NCBI GenBank assembly: GCA_017308345.1
Contig: JAFKFE010000429.1
Span: forward strand, 1 to 8,474
DNA length: 8,474 nt
Origin: Alphaproteobacteria bacterium
GTDB lineage: Bacteria > Pseudomonadota > Alphaproteobacteria > Rhizobiales > Rhizobiaceae
Direction: 5' to 3'
In this document: in pieces, positions 1 to 6,764 of the stretch
Layout of the letters: each line of letters starts with the position of its first letter
Position numbering within the stretch: position 1 is the stretch's first letter
Notes under the pieces: generated by a model
Databases searched by the model: none
Told to the model about the DNA's origin: nothing
The model's input: the letters and a program-made list of their open reading frames with translations, nothing else
Made by a program: the position numbers and the translations under genes

Positions 1-120
1 CTTTCTTCGCTGCCCTATCTGGCAACCGTCGTGGTTCTCGTTCTAATCTCGCGCAACAAGCGGCTGACGATGATGAACACGCCGGCTTCGTTGGGGCAGC
101 CATTCGTTCCGGATCGTTGA
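1..120 (+). CDS. ABC transporter permease, C-terminal end (partial)
   Basis: The window opens inside a reading frame that ends at TGA 118-120 and leaves 39 residues. The peptide starts with a hydrophobic stretch (LPYLATVVVLVLIS) followed by a basic cytoplasmic tail and the segment NTPASLGQPF. This is the usual ending of the second permease of BMP-type (PnrA/YufQ-like) ABC importers, where the last membrane helix is followed by an 'xxPAxLGxPF' tail. The next gene, 51 bp downstream on the same strand, encodes the matching BMP binding protein, which supports the call. The rest of the permease, and presumably a second permease and the ATPase, lie to the left of the window. The class of transporter is fairly secure; the substrate is not shown by this fragment. 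Confidence 0.8.
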   Translation, partial: LSSLPYLATVVVLVLISRNKRLTMMNTPASLGQPFVPDR

Positions 121-171
121 CAACAACAAAAAGACGGGAAGCTCCAAGGCTTAACTCAGAGAGGTAACACA

Positions 172-1239
172 ATGAAAAAACTGCTTATTGCGTTGATGAC
201 CACGACCGCGGCCCTGTCGCTGGCTGCGACCGCCGAGGCGGCCGACAAGCTCAAGGCGTGCTGGGTCTATACGGGTCCGATCGGCGACTTCGGCTATTCC
301 TACCAGCACGACCAGGGCCGCCTCGAGGTCGAGAAGGCGTTGGGCGACAAGGTTGAGACCGCCTATCTCGAGAACGTGTCGGAAGGTCCCGACGCGGACC
401 GCGCTTTCGAGCGTCTGGCGCGCGAGAACTGCAAGATCATCTTCGGCACCTCCTTCGGCTTCATGGACGCCGAGGTGAAGGTCGCCAAGAAATTCCCCAA
501 GGTGATGTTCGAGCATGCCACCGGCTTCAAGACCGGCGACAATCTCGGCATCTACAACGCCCGCTTCTATGAAGGCCGCTATGTCCTCGGCCAGATCGCG
601 GCCAAGGAATCGAAGAAGGGCCTTGCCGGCTACATCGTCTCCTTCCCGATCCCGGAAGTGGTGATGGGCATCAACTCCTTCATGCTCGGCGCGCAATCGG
701 TCAATCCCGACTTCAAGGTCAAGATCGTGTGGGTGAACTCCTGGTTCGATCCGGGCAAGGAGGCCGACGCCGCCAAGGCGCTGTTCGACCAGGGCGCCGA
801 CATCATCGTGCAGCACACCGATTCCACCGCCGCGCTGCAGGTCGCCGAGGAGCGCAAGCTGCACGGCTTCGGCCAGTCCTCCGACATGATCAAGTTCGCG
901 CCGAACGCGCAGCTCACCTCGCTCACGGACGAATGGGGGCCCTACTACATCAGCCGTGTGCAGGCCGCGCTCGACGGAACCTGGAAGCCGGATAATGTGT
1001 GGCTCGGCATCAAGGACGGCGCCGTCAAGCTCGCGCCCTTCACCAACATGCCCGACGATGTGAAGGCGATGGCGGAGGCGACCGAGAAGAAGATCGCCGA
1101 CGGCTGGAACCCCTTCACCGGACCGGTTTCCAAGCAGGACGGCTCGCCCTGGCTGAAGGACGGCGAGGTCGCTGACGACGGCACGCTGCTCGGCATGAAT
1201 TTCTACGTCAAGGGCGTCGACGACAAGCTGCCGCAGTAA
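172..1239 (+). CDS. BMP family ABC transporter substrate-binding protein (nucleoside-type)
   Basis: This encodes a 355-residue periplasmic binding protein that captures a small ligand and delivers it to the ABC permease encoded just upstream. Residues 1-23 form a Sec signal peptide (MKKLL, hydrophobic core, A-E-A cleavage site). There is no lipobox cysteine, so the mature protein should be soluble rather than a lipoprotein. The mature part has the BMP/PnrA hallmark near its start (VYTGPIGDFGYSYQHDQG, residues 32-49) and a FGTSFGFMD segment typical of the first lobe. C30 and C87 could form a disulfide. The ATG is preceded by AGAGAGG at 158-164 with 7-nt spacing. Characterised BMP proteins (Treponema PnrA, Bacillus YufN) bind purine or other nucleosides, so a nucleoside or related base is the likely ligand; this is family inference. 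It is the last gene of its operon and ends at a hairpin terminator. Confidence 0.92.
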   Translation: MKKLLIALMTTTAALSLAATAEAADKLKACWVYTGPIGDFGYSYQHDQGRLEVEKALGDKVETAYLENVSEGPDADRAFERLARENCKIIFGTSFGFMDAEVKVAKKFPKVMFEHATGFKTGDNLGIYNARFYEGRYVLGQIAAKESKKGLAGYIVSFPIPEVVMGINSFMLGAQSVNPDFKVKIVWVNSWFDPGKEADAAKALFDQGADIIVQHTDSTAALQVAEERKLHGFGQSSDMIKFAPNAQLTSLTDEWGPYYISRVQAALDGTWKPDNVWLGIKDGAVKLAPFTNMPDDVKAMAEATEKKIADGWNPFTGPVSKQDGSPWLKDGEVADDGTLLGMNFYVKGVDDKLPQ

Positions 1240-1265
1240 GCGGCAAGCTTCTGATATCAAAAAGG

Positions 1266-1293
1266 AAAGGGCGCCTTTCGGCGCCCTTTTTTT
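1266..1293 (+). terminator. Rho-independent terminator of the BMP transport operon, possibly bidirectional
   Basis: A 10-bp stem (AAAGGGCGCC at 1266-1275 with GGCGCCCTTT at 1280-1289) closes a TTTC tetraloop and continues into a T run that reaches 1293. It lies 26 bp after the binding-protein stop. Read on the minus strand the same stem has a GAAA loop and is followed by TTTCCTTTTT, so it may also end transcripts coming from rimO, whose stop is at 1324. The plus-strand role is clear; the minus-strand role is inferred. Confidence 0.88.
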
Positions 1294-1323
1294 ATTTGGA
1301 GTTCCCTTCGCAGTCGAGGACGG

Positions 1324-2637
1324 TCAGACTGCTGACCCGTAAAGGTCGTAGGCGTCCGCCCGGTCGATCTTGACCGTGACGATCTCACCGGCGCGCAGCG
1401 GCCGCCGCGACTGGATGTGCACCGAGCCATCGATCTCCGGCGCGTCATATTTGGTGCGGCCCTTGGCCGATGTGCCGTGTGCCTCGTCGATCAGCACCGG
1501 CAGGCGCTTTCCGACTTTCCTGGCCAATTGCGCGGCGGAAATCTTTTGCTGGCGCTGCATGAAGCGGTGCCAGCGCGCTTCCTTGATCTCTTGCGGCACC
1601 TGATCGAGACCGAGATCATTCGAGCGCGCGCCCTTGACCGGCTCGTATTTGAAGCAGCCGGCGCGGTCGATCCTGGCTTCGTCCAGCCAGTCGAGCAGCA
1701 TCTGGAAATCGTCTTCGGTCTCGCCAGGGAAGCCGACGATGAAGGTCGAGCGGATGGCGAGATCCGGGCAGGTCTCGCGCCAGCCGCGAATGCGGTCCAG
1801 CGTCTTTTCGCCATGCGCCGGGCGCCGCATGTTCTTCAGCACCTGCGGCGAGGCATGCTGGAAGGGGATGTCGAGATAGGGAAGGATCTTGCCTTCCGCC
1901 ATCAGCGGAATGACGTCGGCGACATGCGGATAGGGGTACACATAATGCATGCGTATCCAGATGCCGAGCTTGCCGAGTTCCTCCGCGAGATCGAGGAATT
2001 TCGCCCGCACCTCGCGGTCGCCGAACGTCGACGTCTGGTACTTGATGTCAATGCCGTAGGCGCTGGTGTCCTGCGAGATGACGAGGATCTCCTTGACGCC
2101 GGCCTTGGCGAGTTTTTCCGCCTCGCGCAGCACATCCGCCGCCGGACGCGAGACGAGATCACCGCGCAGCGCCGGGATGATGCAGAAGGTGCAGCGGTTG
2201 TTGCAGCCCTCGGATATCTTCAGATAGGCGTAGTGGCGCGGCGTCAGCTTCACGCCCTGCGGCGGTAGCAGGTCGACATAGGGATCGTGGCTTGGAGGTG
2301 CGGCCTCATGCACCGCGGCCATCACGCTCTCATAGGCTTGCGGGCCGGTGATCGCCAGCACGTTGGGATGTTTTTCGCGGATGACTTCCGGCTCGGCGCC
2401 GAGGCAGCCGGTGACGATGACGCGCCCGTTTTCCGAAAGCGCTGAGCCGATGGCGTTGAGCGACTCGTCGCGGGCGGAATCGAGAAATCCGCAGGTGTTG
2501 ACGACGACGAGGTCGGCGCCGTCATGCTTGCGCGCGATCTCATAGCCCTCGGCGCGCAGCCGCGTGATGATGCGCTCGGAATCGACGAGCGCTTTCGGGC
2601 ATCCAAGACTGACGAAACTGACGCGTGGGGCGGACAT
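1324..2637 (-). CDS. rimO: Ribosomal protein S12 methylthiotransferase RimO
   Basis: RimO is a radical-SAM enzyme that adds a methylthio group to the conserved aspartate of ribosomal protein S12 in the cytoplasm. The 437-residue product matches the usual family length (about 440). The N-terminal UPF0004 domain has the three cysteines that bind the auxiliary iron-sulfur cluster: C13 ([12 protein letters not shown]), C49 (VVNTCGF) and C78 (TGCLGAE). The radical-SAM motif is C145-x3-C149-x2-C152 ([10 protein letters not shown]), followed by IPALRG. The C-terminal 60 or so residues form the TRAM RNA-binding domain. SLGCPK and the second domain distinguish RimO from the related MiaB. The frame is open 30 codons further up, to 2727, but the family start ([15 protein letters not shown]) and a GGA about 10 nt upstream favour 2637. 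No partner gene is adjacent; this looks like a stand-alone housekeeping gene. Confidence 0.96.
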   Translation of the reverse strand: MSAPRVSFVSLGCPKALVDSERIITRLRAEGYEIARKHDGADLVVVNTCGFLDSARDESLNAIGSALSENGRVIVTGCLGAEPEVIREKHPNVLAITGPQAYESVMAAVHEAAPPSHDPYVDLLPPQGVKLTPRHYAYLKISEGCNNRCTFCIIPALRGDLVSRPAADVLREAEKLAKAGVKEILVISQDTSAYGIDIKYQTSTFGDREVRAKFLDLAEELGKLGIWIRMHYVYPYPHVADVIPLMAEGKILPYLDIPFQHASPQVLKNMRRPAHGEKTLDRIRGWRETCPDLAIRSTFIVGFPGETEDDFQMLLDWLDEARIDRAGCFKYEPVKGARSNDLGLDQVPQEIKEARWHRFMQRQQKISAAQLARKVGKRLPVLIDEAHGTSAKGRTKYDAPEIDGSVHIQSRRPLRAGEIVTVKIDRADAYDLYGSAV

Positions 2638-2757
2638 AGACGTATTTTCCAAGAGATGAGGGTGAGAGCGAGGCCCACAAGTACGCTGGCTTTGAAGATC
2701 GATCTCAGGCGCGTGGCCTTCGGCCAATTCGCGCGGCGCAATAGCATGCTTCCGCCC

Positions 2758-2787
2758 AGAAGCAAACCTGCCCGGCGCCCGGACAGG
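2758..2787 (-). terminator. Possible Rho-independent terminator downstream of the TerC gene
   Basis: On the minus strand CCTGTCCGG, a 3-nt loop and CCGGGCAGG form a 9-bp stem with one U-G wobble (2767-2787). It is followed by TTTGCTTCT, a weak T-rich tail. It lies 33 bp after the TerC-family stop and before rimO, which fits a terminator separating the two genes. The interrupted T tract makes the call uncertain. Confidence 0.42.
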
Positions 2788-2820
2788 AAGCGATCTTATG
2801 GCTGCTGCGCTGACGGCGCG

Positions 2821-3507
2821 TCAGTGGTGGTCCGGGCCGAACCATGGCGCCAGGAAAGCGAAACGGTCTGGAAACTGCTGCACGGCGCCTCCGAGCAGCA
2901 TGTTGATCGCCACGTACAAGATGATCAGCAGGCCGATATAAGCGATCCAACGGTACCTGTGCAGGAGGCGCGCGACAAAGGAGGCGGCAAAACCCATCAG
3001 GGCGATGGACAAAGCCAGGCCGATGATCAGCACGGTGGGATGTTTCATGGCGGCGCCGGCGACGGCGAGCACGTTGTCGAGCGACATCGAGACGTCGGCG
3101 ATGACGATCTGCCAGGCAGCCTGCGAGAAGGTCTTGCGAGGTGCCGCGCCGGCGATCTTGCCATCCTTGTTGTAGTCGCCGTTCGACAGCGCCTCGGTCG
3201 CGTCACGCTCGTCCTCATGGCTGACGCGCAGTTCGCGCCACATCTTCCAGCATACCCACAGAAGCAGAAGTCCCCCGGCGATGAGCAGCATCGGGCCGAT
3301 GCCCAGCAGCCGCTGCGTGACGAGGGCAAAGAGGATGCGCAGGACGGTGGCCGCTGCGATGCCGACAAGGATGGCGCGCTTGCGCTGGTCGGCAGGAAGG
3401 CCGGCGGCCGCGAGGCCGATCACGATTGCGTTGTCACCGGCAAGCGCGAGATCGATTGCGACGACCTGGAAGAGAGCGGAGAGGCCTGCGGCAGTGAATA
3501 TCTCCAT
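2821..3507 (-). CDS. TerC family integral membrane protein (probable metal exporter)
   Basis: This 228-residue inner-membrane protein belongs to the TerC (YjbE/YkoY-like) family. Family members are linked to Mn2+ export and metal loading of exoenzymes in Bacillus and to tellurite resistance in enterics; a metal-export role here is inferred from family. About seven hydrophobic segments are visible. The two family signature sites are AIDLALAGDNA (residues 17-27) and IADVSMSLDNVLAVAG (136-151), each with acidic residues inside membrane helices that are thought to handle the metal. A cytoplasmic or periplasmic loop at 91-130 contains DYNKDGKI (111-118), which resembles an EF-hand loop. AAGGA lies 10 nt before the ATG. 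The 168 bp upstream were read for the Mn-sensing yybP-ykoY riboswitch core and none was found. The gene is transcribed toward rimO with a possible terminator between them. Confidence 0.9.
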   Translation of the reverse strand: MEIFTAAGLSALFQVVAIDLALAGDNAIVIGLAAAGLPADQRKRAILVGIAAATVLRILFALVTQRLLGIGPMLLIAGGLLLLWVCWKMWRELRVSHEDERDATEALSNGDYNKDGKIAGAAPRKTFSQAAWQIVIADVSMSLDNVLAVAGAAMKHPTVLIIGLALSIALMGFAASFVARLLHRYRWIAYIGLLIILYVAINMLLGGAVQQFPDRFAFLAPWFGPDHH

Positions 3508-3675
3508 GGACTATGAATCCTTGCCTGAAATGTGGGTCGCCCTCATGCGGTCGGCCCTAAAGGCATGGTCCATCGGCGTCAAGACGGAGGTTTTCGTATC
3601 ACTGGAAAGCAGCGCCGCGGGCGCAAGAACTCGGGAATCTCGGAGGACCGCTGGCAACACCGGTCAGGCCGAAGA

Positions 3676-4065
3676 CTAGTCGTAGAGATTGTATCTGGCC
3701 CAGTCGGATTCCGGGATTTCATCGCCGATCTTGTAGCGGAACTGCAGCACCTGCATGTGATCCGGCGCGGTCTGGCATTTGAATTTCAGCCGGTACCATT
3801 GGCCCTTGCTGCGGAAGGCGGCGCCTGAGCTCTTGATGGCGTCGGCGCTCATCTGCGGCGTGGCGAAGGCGTAGGCCACCACCCGGTCGGCCTTGTAATT
3901 GTGATCGTCGTGACTGATCCGGTCGAGCACTTCGGCGTCGCACCGCTGCTCGAGACGGGTCTGCGGGTCGAGTTTCAACAAGCCGGCGCGTAGCGCATTG
4001 TCCATCGCCTTGGCCGGCAAGACCAGCGTCAGCGACGCCAGAACCATCAGGCAGAGCTTTTTCAT
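3676..4065 (-). CDS. DUF930 domain-containing exported protein
   Basis: This is a small protein (129 residues from the chosen start) of the DUF930 family, whose function is not known. Residues 1-20 are a signal peptide (MKK, hydrophobic core, PAKA), so the product should be periplasmic. The mature part starts with the family-like segment DNALRAGLLKLDPQTRLEQRC, followed by DRISHD and RVVAYAF. It carries two cysteines, C42 and C97, which could pair in the periplasm, and a C-terminal part rich in aromatic residues (WYRLKFKC, FRYKIGDEIP). An in-frame ATG at 4083 adds six residues and has a weak GGA upstream. The start at 4065 gives the more usual MKK signal-peptide head but lacks a good ribosome binding site, so the choice is open. 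It is flanked by the TerC gene and tRNA-Ser, with 168 bp and about 265 bp of non-coding DNA, and looks monocistronic. Confidence 0.85.
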   Translation of the reverse strand: MKKLCLMVLASLTLVLPAKAMDNALRAGLLKLDPQTRLEQRCDAEVLDRISHDDHNYKADRVVAYAFATPQMSADAIKSSGAAFRSKGQWYRLKFKCQTAPDHMQVLQFRYKIGDEIPESDWARYNLYD

Positions 4066-4194
4066 GGGCGCGACAAGCAGCATATTTTGTCCGAGAAATC
4101 AAATAAACGCTGTTTTACCGGTGGTTGGCCGCAAGGGCGCGGCGGCGCCACTGGAGTCGTGAGCGAATTCGGCGCCGGGCAACCACTGATGGCC

Positions 4195-4211
4195 GCGATT
4201 TACAGAATCGC
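4195..4211. repeat. Short perfect inverted repeat in the DUF930-tRNA interval
   Basis: GCGATT and AATCGC (6-bp arms) flank TACAG. The element sits in the 264-bp non-coding stretch between the DUF930 gene and tRNA-Ser, about 130 bp upstream of the DUF930 start. It could be an operator for that gene, but short arms of this kind also arise by chance. It has no T run on either strand, so it is not a terminator. Nothing else identifiable was seen in the interval. Confidence 0.3.
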
Positions 4212-4329
4212 TAATAAGCCTGGAATGTCCATGCGCTTGTCAGGGTCAGCAGCCAAGGTTGCTCATTGCCGTCAAATTCGGCGCATTGCCAAAAGCTACG
4301 GTTTTGTCAGGTAGGCTGGAGGAAGTTAC

Positions 4330-4419
4330 TGGCGGAGGGAGTGGGATTCGAACCCACGGTGAACTTGCGCCCACGCCGGTTTTCAAGACCGGTGCCTTAA
4401 ACCGCTCGGCCATCCCTCC
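4330..4419 (-). tRNA. tRNA-Ser (anticodon UGA)
   Basis: Read on the minus strand, a 7-bp acceptor stem (GGAGGGA with TCCCTCC) encloses a D arm (GGCCGAGCGGTTTAAGGC), an anticodon arm with loop CTTGAAA (anticodon TGA, at 4383-4385 of the plus strand), a long class-II variable arm (GTGGGCGCAAGTTCAC) and a T arm with GGTTCGAATCC. The discriminator base is G, as expected for serine, and the CCA end is encoded at 4330-4332. With CCA it is 90 nt. It reads UCA and, through wobble, other UCN serine codons. The gene is intact, and no second copy of its 3' end was seen in the window. Confidence 0.97.
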
Positions 4420-4523
4420 ATCGTGATCTTCCACGAGGCGCCCCGTCCTGCCGACCGCAAAGCCTGCCGGCGGGAACTCGAGCGCCCCATGCTCTAGTGC
4501 GCCGTGCAAAGATCTGTCAATCG

Positions 4524-4548
4524 CGCGAACGGCTCAATCGTGTTCGCG
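4524..4548. repeat. Inverted repeat in the hydrolase-tRNA interval
   Basis: CGCGAAC (4524-4530) and GTTCGCG (4542-4548) are perfect 7-bp arms around an 11-nt loop. The element is downstream of the alpha/beta hydrolase stop and upstream of tRNA-Ser, within a 257-bp stretch without a convincing gene. It could fold in the 3' end of the cassette transcript, but it has no T run, so it is not a standard terminator. A protein-binding site for the tRNA promoter is another possibility. Confidence 0.35.
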
Positions 4549-4676
4549 GGAGCCGGGACAGCGGCGGAAAGCTGGTCTCGATACGCCAGCAAGACCCATG
4601 GGAGACTTACGGTTCGCAAATCCTGGCGGTTGGCTGCGGCCTCCGGGGAGCCCGCTTGCGCGGCATTTCCCTTTGA

Positions 4677-5279
4677 TCAGGACAGTCGGGCCAGATGGGC
4701 CGCGGCGAGGTCGAGCCCCTCGCGATTGATCGAATGGCCAAGGCCGGGCAGGAGGCTCAAGGAAATGTCGGCGCCGGCGGCGGAAAGACGTTCGTGCGCG
4801 CTCCGCGCCTCGGCCACCGGGATCACCGGGTCGGCGGTGCCGTGCAGCAGCAGAATCCTCGTCCGGGGCGAAGGGGCAAGCGGATCCGGCGTCGCGAGAC
4901 GGCCGGAGAAGCCGACCACGGCGCCAGGCATCCAACGACCGGAGGCGATCGCATCCAGCGCCATGATGGTGCCCTGCGAGAAGCCCACCAGCGCAACGCG
5001 CTCGGGGCGGCTGCTCAGGCCGTGTCGGTCGATCAGCGCGGACAGGACGGCGTCGAACGCCGGCCGCGCGGCGGCGATGCGTCCGGCCCGGCTGGCCTCC
5101 GTGACGCCCGAGATCGAGAACCACTGCCGCCCCGGCCCGCCCTGATCGAATGGCCCGGGACCGTCGGGCGCTTCGAAGGCGGCACCGGGCAGGAAAGGCG
5201 CGAGGTGGTCCGCCAGCGGCGCCAGGTCGGCGCCCCGGCTGCCGACGCCATGCAGCAATATGACCAGGGAGACGGCCAT
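4677..5279 (-). CDS. Alpha/beta hydrolase, phospholipase/carboxylesterase (MhqD-like) type
   Basis: This encodes a 200-residue cytoplasmic serine hydrolase of the phospholipase/carboxylesterase family (Abhydrolase_2). Visible landmarks, counted from this ATG, are LLHGVGSRGADL (oxyanion-hole HG, about residues 9-19), the nucleophile elbow GFSQGT with S101, the acid in LLHGTADPVIP with D150, and the base in GLGHSI with H182. The full catalytic triad is present and the length is normal for the family, with no signal peptide. The start is the ATG whose first base overlaps the upstream TGA (TGATG), with GAGG 7 nt before it; a GTG one codon earlier has poorer spacing. The overlap with the broken yqjG implies translational coupling. 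In Bacillus the related mhqD belongs to the quinone-responsive MhqR regulon, so a role in clearing esters or thioesters of aromatic electrophiles is a reasonable inference. The substrate is unknown. Confidence 0.88.
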   Translation of the reverse strand: MAVSLVILLHGVGSRGADLAPLADHLAPFLPGAAFEAPDGPGPFDQGGPGRQWFSISGVTEASRAGRIAAARPAFDAVLSALIDRHGLSSRPERVALVGFSQGTIMALDAIASGRWMPGAVVGFSGRLATPDPLAPSPRTRILLLHGTADPVIPVAEARSAHERLSAAGADISLSLLPGLGHSINREGLDLAAAHLARLS

Positions 5280-6231
5280 CACGCTGCCTCTTCCAGGCGG
5301 CGGGCCACCGGATCGAGCCCCGGCAGGTCGGGCCCAAGGGGCACGATGCCGGTCGGGTTCAGCCGTTTGATCGAATAGTAGCCGCGCTTGATGTGGTCGA
5401 TGCTGACCGTCCCGCGCACCCCCGGCACGTCAAGCACACGGGCCAGGTAGGCCGACAGCGCCGGGTAGTCCGCGATGCGGCGAAGATTGGTCTTGAACAA
5501 GCCATGATAGGCGGCATCGAAGCGAACCAACGTCACGAACAAGCGGATGTCCGCCTCGGTGAAGGCTTTCCCCATCAGCCACGGTCCGGCCGCCGACAGC
5601 CGTGCCTCCAGTTCGTCCAGTTGCGCGAACACGTCTAGGCGATCTGGGTCGTGGCGAAGCCTGCGCGATAGACGCCGTTGTTCAGCCGCCGATAGATCAG
5701 GTCGTTCAGCGTGTCGATCCCCGCCCGCAACGGCTCGGGATAGAGATCGGGGCCCGAGGCAAGGCTGCCGAAACCCGAGTTGAACATGCGCAATATCTCG
5801 GCGGATTCATTGTTCACGATGGTGCCGCGCTGCTTGTCCCACAGCACCGGCACCGTGGCCCGGCCCGAGACATGCGGATCGGCCCTGGTGTAGATCTCAT
5901 GCAGCCATGTGGCCCCGTTCACCGGGTCCGGCGAGGCAAAACGCCAGCCCTGCGCGCCGAGCTCGGGCTCGACGATCGACAGCGACACCACATCCTCCAG
6001 CCCCTTCAGCTTGCGCGCGATCAGGGTGCGCGAAGCCCAGGGGCAGATCAGGGCGACATAAAGGTGGTAGCGCCCTGGCTCGGCCTTGAAACCGTCCGTT
6101 CCGCTCGGGCCCGCGCTGCCGTCCGGCGTGACCCAGTTGCGGAAGGTCGAGGTCTGGCGCACGAAGCCGCCCTTGGCATCGGTCGCCTGGACGGGTTGCC
6201 AGTCCTCGGTCCATTTTCCATCGATAAGCAT
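5279..6231 (-). pseudogene. yqjG: Glutathionyl-hydroquinone reductase YqjG, frameshifted
   Basis: The intact enzyme is an Xi-class glutathione transferase that reduces glutathionyl-hydroquinones to hydroquinones, forming glutathione disulfide. The N-terminal half (6231-5635, 198 residues) has the thioredoxin-like domain: IDGKW, FRNWVTPDG, the catalytic CPW motif with C63 (LICPWASRTLIARKLKGLE), GRATVPVLWDK and NNESAEILRMFN. It ends ... GFATTQIA then TAG. The helical C-terminal half follows in another frame (VFAQLDELEARL, ADIRLFVTLVRFDAAY, RLNPTGIVPLGP) to the TGA at 5279. Compared from memory with E. coli YqjG (GFATSQEAYDEAVAKVFESL), about five residues plus one base are missing at 5635-5637, so about 16 nt seem lost. 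A GTG at 5630-5632, two bases after the TAG, could restart translation of the second half. A strong AAGGAG lies 7 nt before the ATG. A sequencing error is possible but would have to span several bases. Confidence 0.85.
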
Positions 6232-6244
6232 TCGGATTCTCCTT

Positions 6245-6289
6245 GCGATGACCGGGTGGGCGATGACCGGGTGGGCGATGACCGGGTGG
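6245..6289. repeat. Three perfect 15-bp tandem repeats before yqjG
   Basis: The unit GCGATGACCGGGTGG occurs three times without mismatch or gap at 6245-6259, 6260-6274 and 6275-6289. It fills more than half of the 79-bp spacer between the doxX stop and the yqjG start. On the coding strand the last copy directly touches the AAGGAG ribosome binding site. There is no spacer sequence between copies, so it is not a CRISPR array. Identical copies suggest recent slippage or possible copy-number change. Confidence 0.97.
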
Positions 6290-6310
6290 CCGGACGCCGA
6301 GCAGCCGTGA

Positions 6311-6712
6311 TCAGAACGGGCTGGCGGCCAGCGCGAGCGGCCCGTCGCCGAGCAGGGCCAGCGTCAGCAGCGCGACGATCCAGAAGGCGGGATACTCCCA
6401 GCCGCCATTGGGGTTGTTGAACCAGAAGCCCGCCTTGCCGTGAACCTTGGCGATCGTGCCGGCGAGAACCGGGATCAGGATGACGGCGAAGACGCGCGGC
6501 CAGATGCCCAGGAGCAGAGCGAAGGCGCCCACGAGTTCCCAGGCGATCGTCACGTAGGCGAACCAGCCGGGCAGTCCGAGCGACTTGAAGAAGCCGGCCG
6601 TGCCGGCGGGCTTGAACACGAAAAGCTTCAGCCCGACATGGGCGAAGAACAGCGCGGCCAGAGCCAGCCGCAAGAGAAGAACGCCCCATGGGGCGGTTAC
6701 GGGGTCGATCAT
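6311..6712 (-). CDS. DoxX family membrane protein
   Basis: This encodes a 133-residue inner-membrane protein of the DoxX family. Four hydrophobic helices are visible at about residues 10-30, 48-69, 72-89 and 108-124. The first contains the usual GVLLLRLALAALFFAHVGLKL pattern of arginine, histidine and lysine among hydrophobic residues. The GIWPRVFA turn and the aromatic loop FWFNNPNGGWEYPAFW before the last helix are typical of the family. DoxX proteins include a thiosulfate:quinone oxidoreductase subunit, E. coli YqjF (next to yqjG) and Bacillus CatD (next to the dioxygenase CatE), so a link to quinone redox state is likely; the exact reaction is unknown. AGGATC precedes the ATG. It sits between ygiD and yqjG in the same orientation with 79-bp spacers on each side, one holding a hairpin and the other a tandem repeat. 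Confidence 0.9.
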   Translation of the reverse strand: MIDPVTAPWGVLLLRLALAALFFAHVGLKLFVFKPAGTAGFFKSLGLPGWFAYVTIAWELVGAFALLLGIWPRVFAVILIPVLAGTIAKVHGKAGFWFNNPNGGWEYPAFWIVALLTLALLGDGPLALAASPF

Positions 6713-6764
6713 GATCCTGATCCTTTAGGTTTAGCCCGGCGGAACGCCGCGTCCTGGTTGGATG

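Noticed and set aside
151..1260. Long minus-strand open frame (369 codons) opposite the BMP binding protein
   Set aside because: It is an antisense shadow of a high-GC gene. The plus-strand product has a signal peptide, family motifs, a ribosome binding site and a terminator; the antisense product has repetitive L/G/V/R composition and no recognisable domain.
1417..3516. Plus-strand open frames opposite rimO and the TerC gene (1417-2268 and 2524-3516)
   Set aside because: They lie antisense to well-supported genes, show low-complexity charged composition, and the second one spans the gap between two genes without matching any family I know.
3508..3675. Possible yybP-ykoY (manganese) riboswitch upstream of the TerC gene
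   Set aside because: Such riboswitches often control TerC-family genes, so the leader was read for the conserved GGGGAGUA-type core and paired stems. Neither was found.
4246..4509. Minus-strand 87-codon frame containing GGMAERFKAPVLKTGVG
   Set aside because: This is the translation of the tRNA-Ser gene itself, a well-known source of false hypothetical proteins.
5630..5650. Programmed -1 frameshift as an explanation for the two yqjG frames
   Set aside because: No slippery heptamer precedes the TAG, and a -1 shift product would still lack about five residues of the family helix.
6245..6289. CRISPR-like or mobile element reading of the 15-bp repeats
   Set aside because: The copies are directly adjacent with no spacers, only three in number, and no cas or transposase gene is nearby.
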